This document shows positions 1-11,827 of a DNA stretch of 64,000 bases, piece after piece. The stretch lies in the NCBI GenBank assembly GCA_003290165.1, contig QNQO01000461.1, positions 124,001 to 188,000 on the forward strand, in the 5' to 3' direction. The stretch is from Berberis thunbergii (lineage: Eukaryota; Streptophyta; Magnoliopsida; Ranunculales; Berberidaceae). The number at the start of each line of letters is the position of its first letter. The first letter of the stretch is position 1. The translations under genes and the position numbers were made by a program. Below the pieces are notes generated by a model. The model was not told where the DNA came from. It worked only from the letters and a program-made list of their open reading frames with translations, and did no database searches.

Positions 1-816
1 GGAGTGATTGAGTGAAGTGGATCCAGTCATGGTCATATAATCGCTAAACCTTTCTGCTGCCGCAATAGCACTTGTAATATCTGTCACCTTCTGCCTTTGC
101 AATTCTGCTTGTAGAAGCCGCTGAGCTTGTTCCATGAAATAGAAAACTTTGTCCTTCTCAGACATGTCTCAAATATCTAGCAAGCAAGTTGAGAATTGTC
201 GGACATAGTCTCGAATATTGCTTGTCTGTTTGATGGTGTGGAGCTTCCTTCTTGCTAAGAAATCAGTGTTCTCAGGCAAGAATTGATTTCTAAGTTCCAT
301 CTTGAGGTCTGCCCAAGTTCTAATAAGGATGCGACCTTCTTCCATATCTGCATATTTGGTTCTCCACCATAGTTTTGCATCACCTGCTAAGTACATGGTC
401 GCCATGGTAACCTTGGCTTCTTCGGATTCGGGGTTCACCGCGCGAAAATACTGCTCCAGATCAAACAAGAAGTTCTCTAACTCCTTCCCATCTCGTGCCC
501 CAGCATACGACTTTGGCTCGGGCACTTTCATCCTATGGTGATCAGTCGTCCCTGTGGCCTTAGTAAGCAAGCCAACCCTTGGAAATAAGTCCTCCAACTG
601 TAATTGGAAGTCACTCATCACCTGAGCTGTGGGGTGAGGTGACTCTTCCATAGCGACTGTCCGCCCCTCTAAGTTATCAACGTGCTCAGCCAACGAATCC
701 ACTCTGTCTGCCAGTGAAAAGAGTCCATCCAACCGACTAATCTGTTCTCCCAAAGTGTTCAACTGGTCCATTCTGCTTTCTAGTCTATGCATTCGACTAG
801 CCTGTCGTTCCTCCAT
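1..816 (-). pseudogene. gag: Ty3/gypsy gag, with an in-frame stop
   Basis: This is a retrotransposon Gag (capsid) frame of about 270 codons in view. It starts with a coiled-coil-like stretch rich in Leu, Asp and Arg (first 60 residues). A Retrotrans_gag-type core follows, with the motifs FLFDLEQYFRA, MYLAGDAKLWWRTKY, TWADLKMELRNQF and VRQFSTCLLD. A TGA at 166-168 interrupts the frame, after which Gag-like sequence resumes in the same frame (DMSEKDKVFYFMEQAQ) to the window edge. It would form the particle that packages element RNA; with the stop it is probably inactive. The ATG at 816 is the first convenient start; the true start may lie slightly upstream. Confidence 0.8.
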
Positions 817-867
817 AGCGCTAAGGCGCTCATTTAGTTCCTACATTCTGGTTTGCATTCAACAAGC

Positions 868-885
868 TCTGGCTTTGATATCAAC
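868..885 (-). other. Primer-binding site, initiator-Met type, degenerate
   Basis: On the minus strand the bases directly inside the LTR read TGATATCAAAGCCAGAGC, close to the TGGTATCAGAGC core complementary to initiator-Met tRNA. Its position next to the LTR end at 886 fixes both the LTR boundary and the orientation of the element. Confidence 0.65.
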
Positions 886-1365
886 TGTCACGGACTAGTA
901 ATCCGTGCGGCACTAGCTATCCAATTCACTAGTAAGCCTATGAGTAGTTACTTTGACAGACATCAATATTAACTTGAGAATGCACAATATCAATCTGTAG
1001 ACAATATAATAATGCACAATAGTCAGTAAAAGCTCTCATTCACATTCAATAGATTATAATGGGGAGGAACGTTCGGAAGGACGTTGCGCAAGACTAGTTC
1101 GATGCTATCGATTGATGAAAATACAAGTTTGAAGTTGAAAAGCAATGCAAAGAAAACAATAAAAATGCTAGCGGTACAGTCTGGCCCGACTTTGCAATGG
1201 AGGCAACACGTCCTCACAGTCAAGAGCTCAAACCCTCCCCCTATAATATAGATGTTAAGCATTTGGGCACTTTTCAAAAGGGAACATTGAGTTTTGAGAC
1301 CATTAGGAAAGTCTTGAAAGGCGTCTGACCTTGGTTTTACCTGACCAACAGTACTAGTCCTGACA
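886..1365 (-). repeat. LTR of the minus-strand Ty3/gypsy element
   Basis: A 480-bp LTR. Its ends form an imperfect inverted repeat: it starts TGTCACGGACTAGTA and ends TACTAGTCCTGACA, giving the TG...CA form. The left end abuts the primer-binding site and the right end abuts sequence of element A's LTR. No real coding region lies inside it; the 139-codon minus-strand frame across it is chance. Confidence 0.75.
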
Positions 1366-2753
1366 ACCGCCATTTCACTCCACATCACTGTCGAAACTCC
1401 TGTCACCTCGCCAACACCACCATCAATCGCCACCTCCTCCATTTTCCTGACCTCTCTCTGGCAGCGTACCTCACCTCGCCATCCACAACATCACCGTCCA
1501 AGCCACAATCACCTAGCGACAGAGCAAACCATGCACACTACCACCTCGCGATAGAGCTCCACCGCTCTGTCTCCCTCCTCCATTCTTTCCATCTTTCTCT
1601 TTCAGTCTCTCTCTGTTCATCCATCTCTCGGCCCTATCTCTCTCTTGCAAGGACCGGAGCTCGCTAGAGGAATAGAGCTCACAAGCAGCAGCAGAAACAA
1701 GGAGCGCCTCCCTTTTTCACCGCCCTTGCTTCTCTCCCGTTCGTTTTTTCTTTCCTCTCACTCGTATCTCCCTTACTTTGTCTCCTTCTCTCATGCAGGT
1801 TTCGGAGCTTCAACGGTGGAAGAATATGCTCATGAGGAGCACAAAGGAAGAAGAAGCAGCGACACGTCTTGCTGGAGAAAACAGAGTGCGAATTCTGGCG
1901 GGAACCAACTGATTTTCAAATCAGTTGGTTATTTGCACCCTGCAGTTCTGTTTTGACCACCACAGTGCATTTGCAGGATTTTCTCGAGATTCGCGGTTGT
2001 GCTGAGATGGATTCTACCTACACCAGTGCTATGACCACCGCCACCATGATCTTCTAGTCCCCGTGAAGAGGCGAAAATGAAACCACAGGGTTTCTTAGAG
2101 TTTGTTGTATTTGAATTTTTTGTTTTCTATATACTTAAACGTTAAACACAGTTGATTTCTGAGTTTCAATAATTTTCTTTCACCGATTATATCCGGATTA
2201 ATTATCTAGACTAATCGTTAGTTAGAAGTACCATTTATTGATATTCAAAGTCTGCTTTAATCAATTAATCTGAATCTGTGATTGTGTGTGCCGTAAGAAG
2301 ACATGCAATGCTAGGGGTTTAGAATTAGTTAAAATAAACCTCTGATTGTGCATGCCATAAGAAGACGCGCAATGCTAGGGATTTATACGTTTGCTGAAAT
2401 CAATTGCAAACTAAGATTAATCTTTAGGTTAGTCATGTTAATTCTTTAAAACAATAATTTGGATTAGACAAATCTCGAAGAACCTGTGGTGGATTCAATG
2501 TCTCAGTCCCCTCTCTATCATCTTATCAGTCTAATTTTAGTTATCAATTTCATTTTCTTAATTTAGTAACTTTCATCTGCTGTAACCCCCAACTCTAAAT
2601 TAGTTCAAATAAGTCATAAAATTCGATTGTCTCGTCAATCCTCGTGGGATCGACCTGTATTTGCTACTGTCTGCCAGTTAGATAGTCGTGCACTTGCGGT
2701 ATTACAAGTAGGGTTTATTAACTTATTAATTTAGGTTAATAAAAACTCCATGA
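1366..2753 (+). repeat. Element A 5' LTR, truncated by nested insertion
   Basis: Collinear with 9591-10971. It includes a CT-rich leader, a conserved stretch around 2130-2500 with two tandem units of about 55 bp (each with a GTAAGAAGAC-type core), and an end of ...AAAAACTCCATGA just before the primer-binding site. The 5' third is missing because the minus-strand Ty3/gypsy element sits in it. Small frames here (e.g. 1645-1956) are not genes. Confidence 0.85.
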
Positions 2754-2759
2754 AGTTTT

Positions 2760-2778
2760 TGGCGCTGTTGTCGGGGAT
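2760..2778 (+). other. Element A primer-binding site, Athila type
   Basis: TGGCGCTGTTGTCGGGGAT follows the LTR end with a short spacer. It differs at two positions from the TGGCGCCGTTGCCGGGGA site known for Athila-group elements, where it pairs with tRNA-Asp. Confidence 0.8.
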
Positions 2779-3634
2779 TGTAACGGTACAATCGAAATCT
2801 AAAGTTGCTTTTGCTAGTTTATAAATGAGGTTTAATTTTCTTTTTAGGAACAATGTCACGTATCACTTTCTTATTTGTTTTATTTGTTTGAGTTTGAATT
2901 ATTTTTGCATTTATTTTGTAAACGGTCACACACTTAGGAGCATAAGTGGGAGCAAAGTGAAATATTGCAATTTGCGTGGAAACTCTCAAAAATCGACTTC
3001 TACCCGACGTTGCAAGTAGCCCAAAAGAGGTTCACACCGGAGGTAACTTCTACCCACCGCATCTGCACGCGGTTTTTGTGTGTTCACTTGTGTTTAGTTT
3101 TTTCTAGGAAGTATCACATGCAAATTTGAATAGTGGCATGATTTAGTTGAAACTTCCGTGCCCTCTCCCGCGGATAGGTTAATCACCATCTACTTTAGGG
3201 TTAGGAACCTAGACCTTCACTATTTTAAATTTGTAGCAAGATAATTATCTAGGACAGTTGTGATGCTCATAGGGACCCTCTTTGGACGTTTAATAGCTTG
3301 AAGTGGTCGAGTGAAGGAACATGTCCCATCTGGGAACAGTTCTTGAACTGGCATTTGACTTTGAGCTAGAGAGTGGAAAAAGAGGTAAGAGCAATTATGT
3401 AGTGCGGATTGATAAGAAATTACCGTGCCTCTCCCATGGTTAGGAAAATTGAATTAAATTACAGCCCGCATTCATTTTTTTTGTGCATCATTTAGGGGGA
3501 CCCATTGTTTTTAATTTTTCAGAGTTAGGTCAACTTCATATAGCAGTAAGGCTTGCATTAAATAATAAAAAATTCAAAAAAAATTGAAGCCTGTTTAGGA
3601 GTGTTGACTTTGAACCTTTGTTATCCAGTAGTTT
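2779..3634 (+). other. Element A untranslated leader
   Basis: About 850 bases between primer-binding site and gag. I see no coding region; a 64-codon frame (2825-3019) has no recognisable content. Long leaders are usual in Athila-like elements. A packaging signal would be expected here, but nothing specific can be pointed to. Confidence 0.5.
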
Positions 3635-6271
3635 ATGCATACATGGGTGTGTGATTCTAAGAATAGACTTGTCCGACAAGAGTTCGAGGAGTTCTTTGAA
3701 GTCCCCATTACCTATTTAGGTTCATCACCCTTGTCCACTGAGATGGCTGAGGGGAAGGCATTTAAGGATTACTTCGCCCTTCTTCCTAGTAGTGTTCCGT
3801 CTTGCATTGTCTTGCCTGAGACAAATGCAAAAAATTTCGAACTCAAACCATCTATTATTCATCACTTAACCACTTTTTATGGTTTTGAGAAAGATGACCC
3901 TTCTTATCTTCATGTCAAAGAATTTCTTGACATCCGCGCTACCCTGAAGTACCAAAACTTTTCTGATGATTCGGTCTGTCTTAGGTTATTTCCCTTTTCT
4001 CTGAAAGATAAGGCAAAATCATGGTTAAATGCATTAGAGACAGGATCCATCACATCATGGAATGCGTTGTCAAGAAAGCTCTTGAAAAAGTACTTCTCCA
4101 TTCATAAAACGAATGCTCTCCGACGAGATTTATCTAATTTTCAACAAAAAGAGGGCGAACATTTCTATGAATGTTGGGAAAGGTTTAATGAGCTCATTGT
4201 CAGGTCTCCCCATCACGAATTTGAGAAGTGGTGGCTAGTTCAATACTTCCAAGAGGGTTTAACTCCTCAAAACCGTCGTATGATTGATGCCACTAGTGGT
4301 GGGTCATTATGAAAATGAGTGTCATTGAAATATGGGAATTCTTTGAGACACTTTCCGAAAATTCTCAGCAATGTGATTATTCGATAAAGGAGTCTGATAG
4401 GCGTAAGGGCGATATATATGAGATCAGAAATCCATCTGTTGACTCCCCTTCTACCTCGAAGTTAGAGAAAGTTGTTATGACTATGGCTCAAAAGATAGAT
4501 GCATTTTTAATGTGACTCAACCTGTACTTCCGGCAAACGCTTCATCTGAAGTCTGTGTCGCATGTTCGAGTTCTGGTCATTCAATAGCTAATGGTGACTT
4601 GCAAAACGATTATCCTACATACTATGTTGAGCAAGTCAACTCTTTTAATGCAATGCAGCGACCTGGCAATAATCTGCAACCTAACTATTACAATTCAGGG
4701 TTCGCCAAACATCCAAGTCTCTCATGGACCCATGGCCCACACCAAGGGGGACCTGTTGTTGTCTCCCAGGCTTCTCAAGCCCCTAGCCCTGTTAGGCCCA
4801 ACCATAACCAAGTTCCTCCATCCAACACATCAAGTTTAGAGGAAACAGTTAATCGATTTTTTCAGCGCTCAGAAAGTATAATTGAGCAGCATTCTAAGGA
4901 CATAACTAAGTTGAAATCCACGACTCAACACCAATCTCAAGCCCTCAATAGACTTGAGATAGCTGTGAGTAAGATTACTCATTTCTTTTTGGAGAAAGAG
5001 CCAGGGAGATTTCCTAGTCAACCTGTTCCAAACCCAGAGGGTCAATTCGCAATTGGTAGTACATCTGAGTCACACCATAAAGATGTCCAATCTATTACTA
5101 CCCTTCAGAGTGGAAATAGATTGACAATCAGGTACAAATGCTTGATTCGAGTGTCGTTGCATCTCTGTCTAAGTCAACGTAGGTTGCATCTCCATCTGAC
5201 AATGAGGCTGATAAAGCATCATCTTCTAAAGATGTGCCTCTTGACTCTGACCCCACTCAGGCATCTTATTTGCTTAGGGCACCGTTTCCATCATGGTTAG
5301 CTCCGACAAAGAAAGGAACAAGTGTAAACGATGTAATGGAAAATTTTAAACAAGTTCACATTAATATCCCATTACTCGATGCTATCAAGCAAGTTCCTAA
5401 CTATGCCAAGTTTTTTAAGGATCTTTGCACACAAAAGCGGAAGCTCCATGTGCAAAAGAGAGCCTTCCTCACCGAGCAAGCGAGCTCAATTATTTAACAC
5501 AGAACCTTGCCTAAGTATAGGGATCTTCGTTGCCAGACTATTTCTTGTATTATCGGTGATCAAGTGATAGATAAGGCATTATTGAATTTAGGGGCGAGTG
5601 TTAATTTATTTCCATATTATGTTTATGAGAAATTAGGTCTCGGTGGGTTAAAACCGACTAAAGTAACACTGCAATTGGCAGATCGGTCTGTCATAGTCCC
5701 TCGTGGTGTTCTAGAGGATGTGATTATCAAGGTTGAAAATTTTTATTACCCTGTGGACTTTATAGTTCTTGATACACAACCTGTTCACAATCCCTTTAGT
5801 CGCATTCCAATCATTTTGGGTCGACCATTTTTTGCCACATTCAATGCCATTATTAACTGCAAGAATGGAATTATGAAATTATCATTTGGCAACATGACCG
5901 TCGAACTCAACGTTTTTAATGTTAGTCAACAACCTCTCGAGCCCGAGGATGTTTGTGAAGTTGACATGATTGAGAGTTCGGTGGAGAATTTCTTATTGTA
6001 GTCTGTATTAGATGATCCCTTAGCAGCATGTTTGACTCACTTCGATTTAGACTTCGATATTGATGATTCCATTAGGGAAGTCAATGCTTTGCTTGATACA
6101 ACCCCTATTATGGATTCGGGTTATACATGGAAGCCTAAAGCGGAACTCCTTCCACTCAGTGAATCAAAACTGAACCCTTATGCTGATACTATTGGGCTTT
6201 TTGACCCATTCCCTTTTCCACCTGTTCATGATGACCCATTTGACATATGTCCTCCTAGTGACTTTACATGA
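3635..6271 (+). pseudogene. gag: Element A gag and protease, frameshifted
   Basis: An Athila-type Gag followed by a retropepsin-like protease, spread over several frames. Gag core (3830-4312): PSIIHHLTTFYGFE, LRLFPFSLKDKAKSWLNAL and the conserved GLTPQNRRMIDATSGGSL. Frames change near 4310, 4512 and 5135. A degenerate Cys region (CVACSSSGHS) lies near 4550. The protease (about 5507-6000) has the ALL-x-LGASVNLFPY active-site region, IILGRPFFAT and a Gly-rich flap-like segment. The catalytic Asp of the usual D-L-G-A-S is Asn here (AAT, about 5585). A TAG at 5999-6001 is followed by more in-frame sequence to 6271 (DPFDICPPSDFT), where RT would normally follow. The element cannot make functional Gag or protease by itself. 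Confidence 0.85.
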
Positions 6272-9141
6272 AGTTTGATCATCAATATTCTTTGGAGAGA
6301 ATACATCCCATAGGTAGTGTTGATTTCAGGTTTGGGGGTGTTGTTGAGTTGTCTAGCTCATCATCTTTGTGCAATTCATTTTGTTATGATGAGCTTGTAC
6401 CACCTGATATATCTATAGACATACAGTTTCAATCCCTTTAATAGTGATTGACACTACCTATGTGGATCCCTTGTTTTTAAGGGATGATTTTAATTCTGAC
6501 CATCCTATTGTGCAACACATTTAATCTTCGAATTTGACACCAGACATAGGATGCACTTTTTTTAGGAGTAAGAAAGAGTCATTTGCTGGATATCCATGTT
6601 GGTGACGACTTTCTGCTCCAAATCCCTATGACTTCTTTACGACCATGGGTTTGTATGCATTTTATCTATGATTTTGCATGGCGTCTTCGTCATTTTAGGG
6701 ATGTGTTATTTTCCGTTGTGCTGTATGTGGGTGTTACTATATGTTGAATGGATCCTCAACTTTTTCGGTTGTTGCTATATGATCTAGTCAACATCGTGGA
6801 CTAAGTGTTTAGGTTTGGGGGAGTGTTTGCTATGTTCTTCCTTGTCATTTCATGGTACATCATTTATGAGGAAGAATATATGTCGGGCTGACGACGTTAA
6901 ACTAAGCCGCCTAGGAAGCAGCCTAGCTTCAGTTGTGTCATTATGGTTAGTCTGGATTGATTTTCGAGTTCTTTGTAGTTGCATTTCACTCATACTCGTT
7001 ACCTCCGTAACAATTTTGACTTAGAACTAGAACATGTAAATTTTTTTATTTATTATTATTATTATTAATTTTTTTCATTTGTAAATCTTTTTGTCTTGTA
7101 TTGTTTTTATCAATTTATTATGATGAGTCCACAATTCTTATGTTGTTGAGCGTTCATTGGTGGACGGTTTCGTCGAAATTGGTAAAAACTTCCCATGGTA
7201 ATATCACTCTAACTCTCATCTTTTCTTTTTCCTGCATTTGTCATAATCATCATTTTATACATTGAGAACAATGTTTGGTTTAGGTTTGGGGGTAAGGTTT
7301 ATGAGTTTTTCTGCATTTTTCAAAAAAATTTGAACTAAAATATATTTCACAATTGATTATTGATTATTGTATTCACAATTGATGATTGTGTGAAAATTTT
7401 TGGATTTGAAAATGCATTCAAAATCTTAGTTCCTTTCCAATGAAGAGGATGTGTTTTCAAGTATGCCTGAAAATTTTAGTAATGCATTATTACACTTGTC
7501 ACTTTTATATATCAATAGGAAAACATATGGTTTGATATTATCTTTAAGTTAAATATATTTCATGATATTTTTCGACTCGACCACTCTTGCACTATAAGCC
7601 GAGTTAGCATAACTTGAAGTTAACCAATAAGATATTAATTAGAAAACCTTAGAATAATAGTGGAGAGTTAACCCTTGTGACTTTTGAGACATTCTATTTT
7701 TCTTGAGGGTTATTAAATAAACCATGACTTTTCTTGAATCTGCATTATCTCGTTGATGATCTCATTATTCTTGTTTCTTTTATTGATTACTTTGAGAATG
7801 ACTTTAAAATTGAATTATTACACTAGAACTTCTTGATTTATTTAGTTGAGATGTTATAATACTGACTAGAGCTTAAGAAGTGACATAGGCATTTTTTTTC
7901 TTTGAACCGTTTTTTAGCCTTTTAGCCTACCTAATGATAAATATCCGTTTGCAGCCCTTTAAGCCTTTAAATAAACTTTTTCTTTGCTAATCCCATCTCC
8001 AGTACCTACTCCAGCTAGGGAGTAATATCCCATACTATTTTTATCCTTACCAAATGTCTCTGAGAATGTGTATGCATGGTTGATATATTTTTGGAAGGGG
8101 AAAATAAAAAAAAAACTGAAACTAAATATTCTATGAATCCTTGGGACTGAAATCTTTCATTTTACAGAAAGGGAAAGCATGTCATTGATTTTGTAAAATT
8201 AAAAAAAAAAAAAAAAGATTGATGCTTCGAAGAAAAAGATAAAGAAAAATATGAAGAAGAATTTCGAAGGAAGAAAAATTAATGGTGTACTACATTGGTT
8301 TATTCTTCAGAGCCCCACGTGTTTATTAAAGGGTGTATCCATTCTCAGATAATTTTCTTCTATCCTTTTCCATTCTTGTTAGCCAAAATCTTAGACTCAT
8401 TACAACCTAATAAAGACCTAATTGATCTTAAGTAAAAGTATCGTTTATAGATGTGGAGATTAAATAGACAAGAACTATGACGTATGATTCAACATTATCA
8501 AAGTTATTGATATTTCTATCCATGAGATCATATTCATTTCATTCTTTTAAAAGTCTGTTTTTCATGATTATTATATGTGAGATATTTGTGTTTCCATAAT
8601 TTATTCTCTTTCTCACATATAAACTGAGTGATAACTAACCAATCTCTGAGTGATTCATTTTTGAGTGACAAGAGAGATTTGTAGTCGAAGCATATTATCC
8701 AATGGTTATCTAGTTGTATATTTACTGAGAAAAAAAACTTATGTTGATAAGGCTATGCACACACACACTTCGAGTTGAGAATAATTGATGAAATTTATTT
8801 AACCTTTGGGTACTATTAAATCGTTGTTAGACTCGTTGATATATTATTTTGACAATGTTAATTGTTTTCTGAAAGTTTGGCAATTAGATTATTACTCTGA
8901 GGATAATAGATCGAGTAACCAAGTTACCATGTTTTGGAAATTTATTGAGTCATAATGTTTGTGGATAACATTTCTGAAAACCCTCACAAGACTATAACTC
9001 GTCCACTAGAGGTAATTTAGCGGTTTAAAGCCTTGTTGCATCTTTAAGGTAAGTGCAATCGATGATTCTTGCGAAAGTGAGTTGGAATTTTATTTTTATT
9101 TTTTTGCTCGAGGACTAGCAAAATATAGGTTTGGGGGTATT
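6272..9141 (+). other. Element A non-coding 3' region with repeated polypurine-like tracts
   Basis: About 2.9 kb without a credible gene. From about 6800 onwards it is collinear with the matching region of element B (17030-19336): shared landmarks include a GTCGGGCTGA block, a TTGAGCGTTCATTGG block, a GCACTATAAGCC block and a CCCTCACNAGACTATAACTCG block. The motif GGTTTGGGGG occurs at 6329, 6812, 7283 and 9129; the last one abuts the 3' LTR and is the functional polypurine tract. Remains of an env-like ORF, present in some Athila elements, are not visible. Confidence 0.65.
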
Positions 9142-10971
9142 TGATATTCACATAATTATTACATAATATATCCCTTAATTTATATATATTAGTGTTTCAA
9201 TTAGTATATTTTATTCTAATTATTTTATTTTCATGTTTTTGTAGGAATTTGAGCGTGAACGATCAAATCGCATAAAGGCGACAATTTGAGGAAATGAAAT
9301 ATTAATTGGTTGATTCCAGTGGTGGTACAAAGAAGAGGGTCACATACTTAAACCTAACCCAAACAAACCTAGGTCCACCTAACTTAACCTAAGCCCAAGC
9401 CCAAAAAGCTAACCTAATAACCCAAGCCTAAAAAATAGGATAACCATATTTAGGTTCTCCCCTTTTTGGAGAAAACCTCTCGGCTGGTACGTTCTTTTCT
9501 TCTTCCTCTCTTTTTCCAGCTATCACTCCTCCCCTCTCCTCCCTGGCAGAGACATAGAGACCTTCGTCTCTTGCCACTAACCAACCGCCATCCCTACCAT
9601 CTCACTCCTCGTCACTGTCGCAACTACCGTCACCTCGCCAACACCACCATCAACCGCCACCTCCTCCACTTTCCTGACCTCTCTCTGGCAGCGTACCCGC
9701 CATCCACAACATCACCGTCCAAGCCACCATCACCTAGCGATAGAACAAACCACGCACACCACCACCTCGCGACAAAGCTCCACCGCCTTGTCTCCCTCAT
9801 TCATTCTATCCTTCTTCCTCCTTCGGTCTCTCTCTTTGTTCATCCATCTCCCGACCCTCTTTCTCTTGCAAGGACCGGAGCTCATCGAAGGAACAGAGCT
9901 CACAAGCAGCAGCAGAAACAGGGAGCACCTCCCTATTTCACCGCCCCTGCTCCTCTCCTGTTCGTCCTTTCTTTCATCTCTCTCGTATCTCTCTCACTTT
10001 GTCTCCCTCTCTCTTGTAGGTTTTGGAGCTTCAATATAGGAAGAATACGCTCGCGAGGAGCACGGAGTAAGAAGCAGCAGCAACACGTCTTAATGGAGAA
10101 GACAACGTGAATTCTGGCGAGAACCAACCAATTTTCAAATCAGTTGTTATTTGCACCCTGCGGTTCTACTCTGTACCACCACAGTGCATTTGCATAATTT
10201 TCTCGGGATTCGTGGTTGTGCTGAGATGGATTCCACCTATACTAGTGTTGTAACCACAGCCACCATGATCTTCTAGACCCCGCGCCGAGGCAAAAATGAA
10301 ACCACAGGGTTTCCTAGAGTTTGTTGTATTTGAATTTAATGTTTTCTATAACTTGAACGTTAAACACAGTTGATTTTTGAGTTTCAATAATTTGATTTCA
10401 CCGATTATATCCAGAATAATTATCTAGACTAGTCGGTAGTTAGAAGTACCCTATATTGATATTCAAAACCTGCTTTAATCAATTAATCTGAATATGTGAT
10501 TATGTGTGTCGTAAGAAGACATGCAATGCTTGGGGTTTATAATTAGTTAAAATAAACCTGTGATTGTGTGTACCGTAAGAAGACACACAATGCTAGAGGT
10601 TTATACCTTTGCTGAAATCAATTGCGAACTTAGATTAATCTTTAGGTTAGTCATGTTAATTCTTGAAAACAATAATTTGGATTAGACAAATCTCGAAGAA
10701 CCTGTGGTGGATTTGATGTCTCGGTCCCCTCTCTATCATCTTATCAGTCTAATTTTAGTTGTCAATTTCATTTTCTTAATTTAGTAATTTTCATCTGTTG
10801 TAACCCCCAACTCTAAATTAGTTCAAATAAGTCTTAAAATTCGACTATCTCGTCAATCCTCGTGGGATTGACCCGTATTTTTCACTGTCTACCAGTTAGA
10901 CAGCCGTGCACTTGCGGTATTACAAGTAGAGTTTATTAGCTTATTAATTTAGGTTAATAAAAACTCCATCA
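9142..10971 (+). repeat. Element A 3' LTR, complete (1830 bp)
   Basis: Starts TGATATTCACATAA right after the polypurine tract and ends ...AAACTCCATCA. A TATA-rich stretch (about 9180) lies near the start; a CT-rich segment (9480-10010) and the tandem 55-bp units follow. The 5' end is clearly related to element B's LTR, so A and B belong to sister families. Frames such as 9466-10110 reflect the CT-rich composition and are not genes. Confidence 0.88.
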
Positions 10972-11827
10972 GTGGTATTACAAATATGGTTTATTAGCTT
11001 AAAAGTAGGGTTTCCCTACACGACTTGTGCTCTTAGATCTGCGGGAGATTATTCTCTCGTAGAGTATTGTCCATGCAGGAAAGTCACCATGCCCAAATTA
11101 TACTCTAGTATTTGTTTCCTAGTCGAAACCAATGTATTTGCTGGCCTGCCTGTCTTGAGTCAATCCTCCAGATACTTGCCTTATCAGGGCTTATGAGTAT
11201 TGGGTGACGTAAGGGCTTATTAAGGCGTTGCAATTTAGGTACATCCTCCTGGACCTTACCATGATGGGCTTAGTGTTATCCAGGCCTTGCTAGATTGGGC
11301 ATGCAATCAAGTCTGCTTTACTTCATTGGCGAGATTATCATGACACATGCACGAAGCGAATTAAATGACGGTTTGATGTACCATCAGGTATCCTCTGATT
11401 TCTAGTATCAACAAACTCTCAAAGTCTCAAGTATTGTAGGTTCTCGTTCTATAAACTTTTTCCTAGAGATCTTAACCCTGGAGCACTTGCTTTAGCTCAG
11501 GCAACACGACTCATTACGTGAAAAGTGTACAGACATATTGTGTCCAGCTGAAACTCACACAATAGATGCCCAAAATACTAAATTTGTACGTACAATATTA
11601 TATACTCTCACTTCGGTGCCTTCCCTAACTTGCCAAAGGATTGGCTAAGGTAGGAAGCAATTTATATTCAAATACATTTCAAAATCATAGAACATAACAT
11701 GTAATGAACACCCATGTTTTAGAAAATTACGGCCAACTTATATCATCTAAAAATAATAACAGGTCGAAAAAAAAAGAGGAAGGGGAGACGAGTGTGAAAA
11801 AAAAATGCATTAAAGGCATGCATGCTT
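10972..11827. other. No gene; spacer downstream of the 4CL pseudogene
   Basis: No coding region is supported. The first 30 bases (10972-11001) resemble the end of element A's own LTR (10917-10946), as if a second, older LTR piece lay next to it. The remainder up to the 4CL stop codon presumably includes the former 3' untranslated region of that gene. Confidence 0.5.

Larger units (their letters stand above)
1..1365 (-). mobile_element. Ty3/gypsy LTR retrotransposon, gag end and 5' LTR only
   Basis: A minus-strand LTR retrotransposon runs off the left edge. In its own direction it shows a 5' LTR (1365 to 886), a degenerate initiator-Met-type primer-binding site (885-868) and a gag frame (816 leftwards). 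The outer boundary is sharp: to its right the sequence continues as the LTR of element A, and the bases from 1366 (ACCGCCAT) match the start of the corresponding stretch of A's other LTR near 9591. It therefore inserted into A's 5' LTR; the matching target-site duplicate, expected as ACCGC, lies outside the window. RT and integrase cannot be seen, so the lineage is left open within Ty3/gypsy. Confidence 0.82.
1366..10971 (+). mobile_element. Element A: Athila-like Ty3/gypsy element without pol
   Basis: A long plus-strand LTR retrotransposon: partial 5' LTR (1366-2753), Athila-type primer-binding site, gag and protease remnants (3635-6271), about 2.9 kb of non-coding DNA, a polypurine tract (9129-9141) and a 1830-bp 3' LTR. 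The lineage call rests on the PBS, the long LTRs and the gag/protease sequence, which resembles Athila-type proteins. RT, RNase H and integrase are absent; the protease frame leads straight into non-coding DNA. The left part of its 5' LTR lies beyond the Ty3/gypsy insertion and outside the window, so no TSD can be checked. The two LTRs differ by roughly 7-8% over a 370-bp stretch compared by eye, so it is fairly old. Confidence 0.85.

Noticed and set aside
1645..2057. Overlapping small plus-strand frames
   Set aside because: They lie in the truncated 5' LTR of element A, without any protein similarity that I recognise.
9466..10110. Long plus-strand frame (214 codons) rich in Pro, Arg, Ser
   Set aside because: It lies entirely inside element A's 3' LTR. 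Its composition is that of the CT-rich LTR segment, and the matching segment in the 5' LTR is not open.
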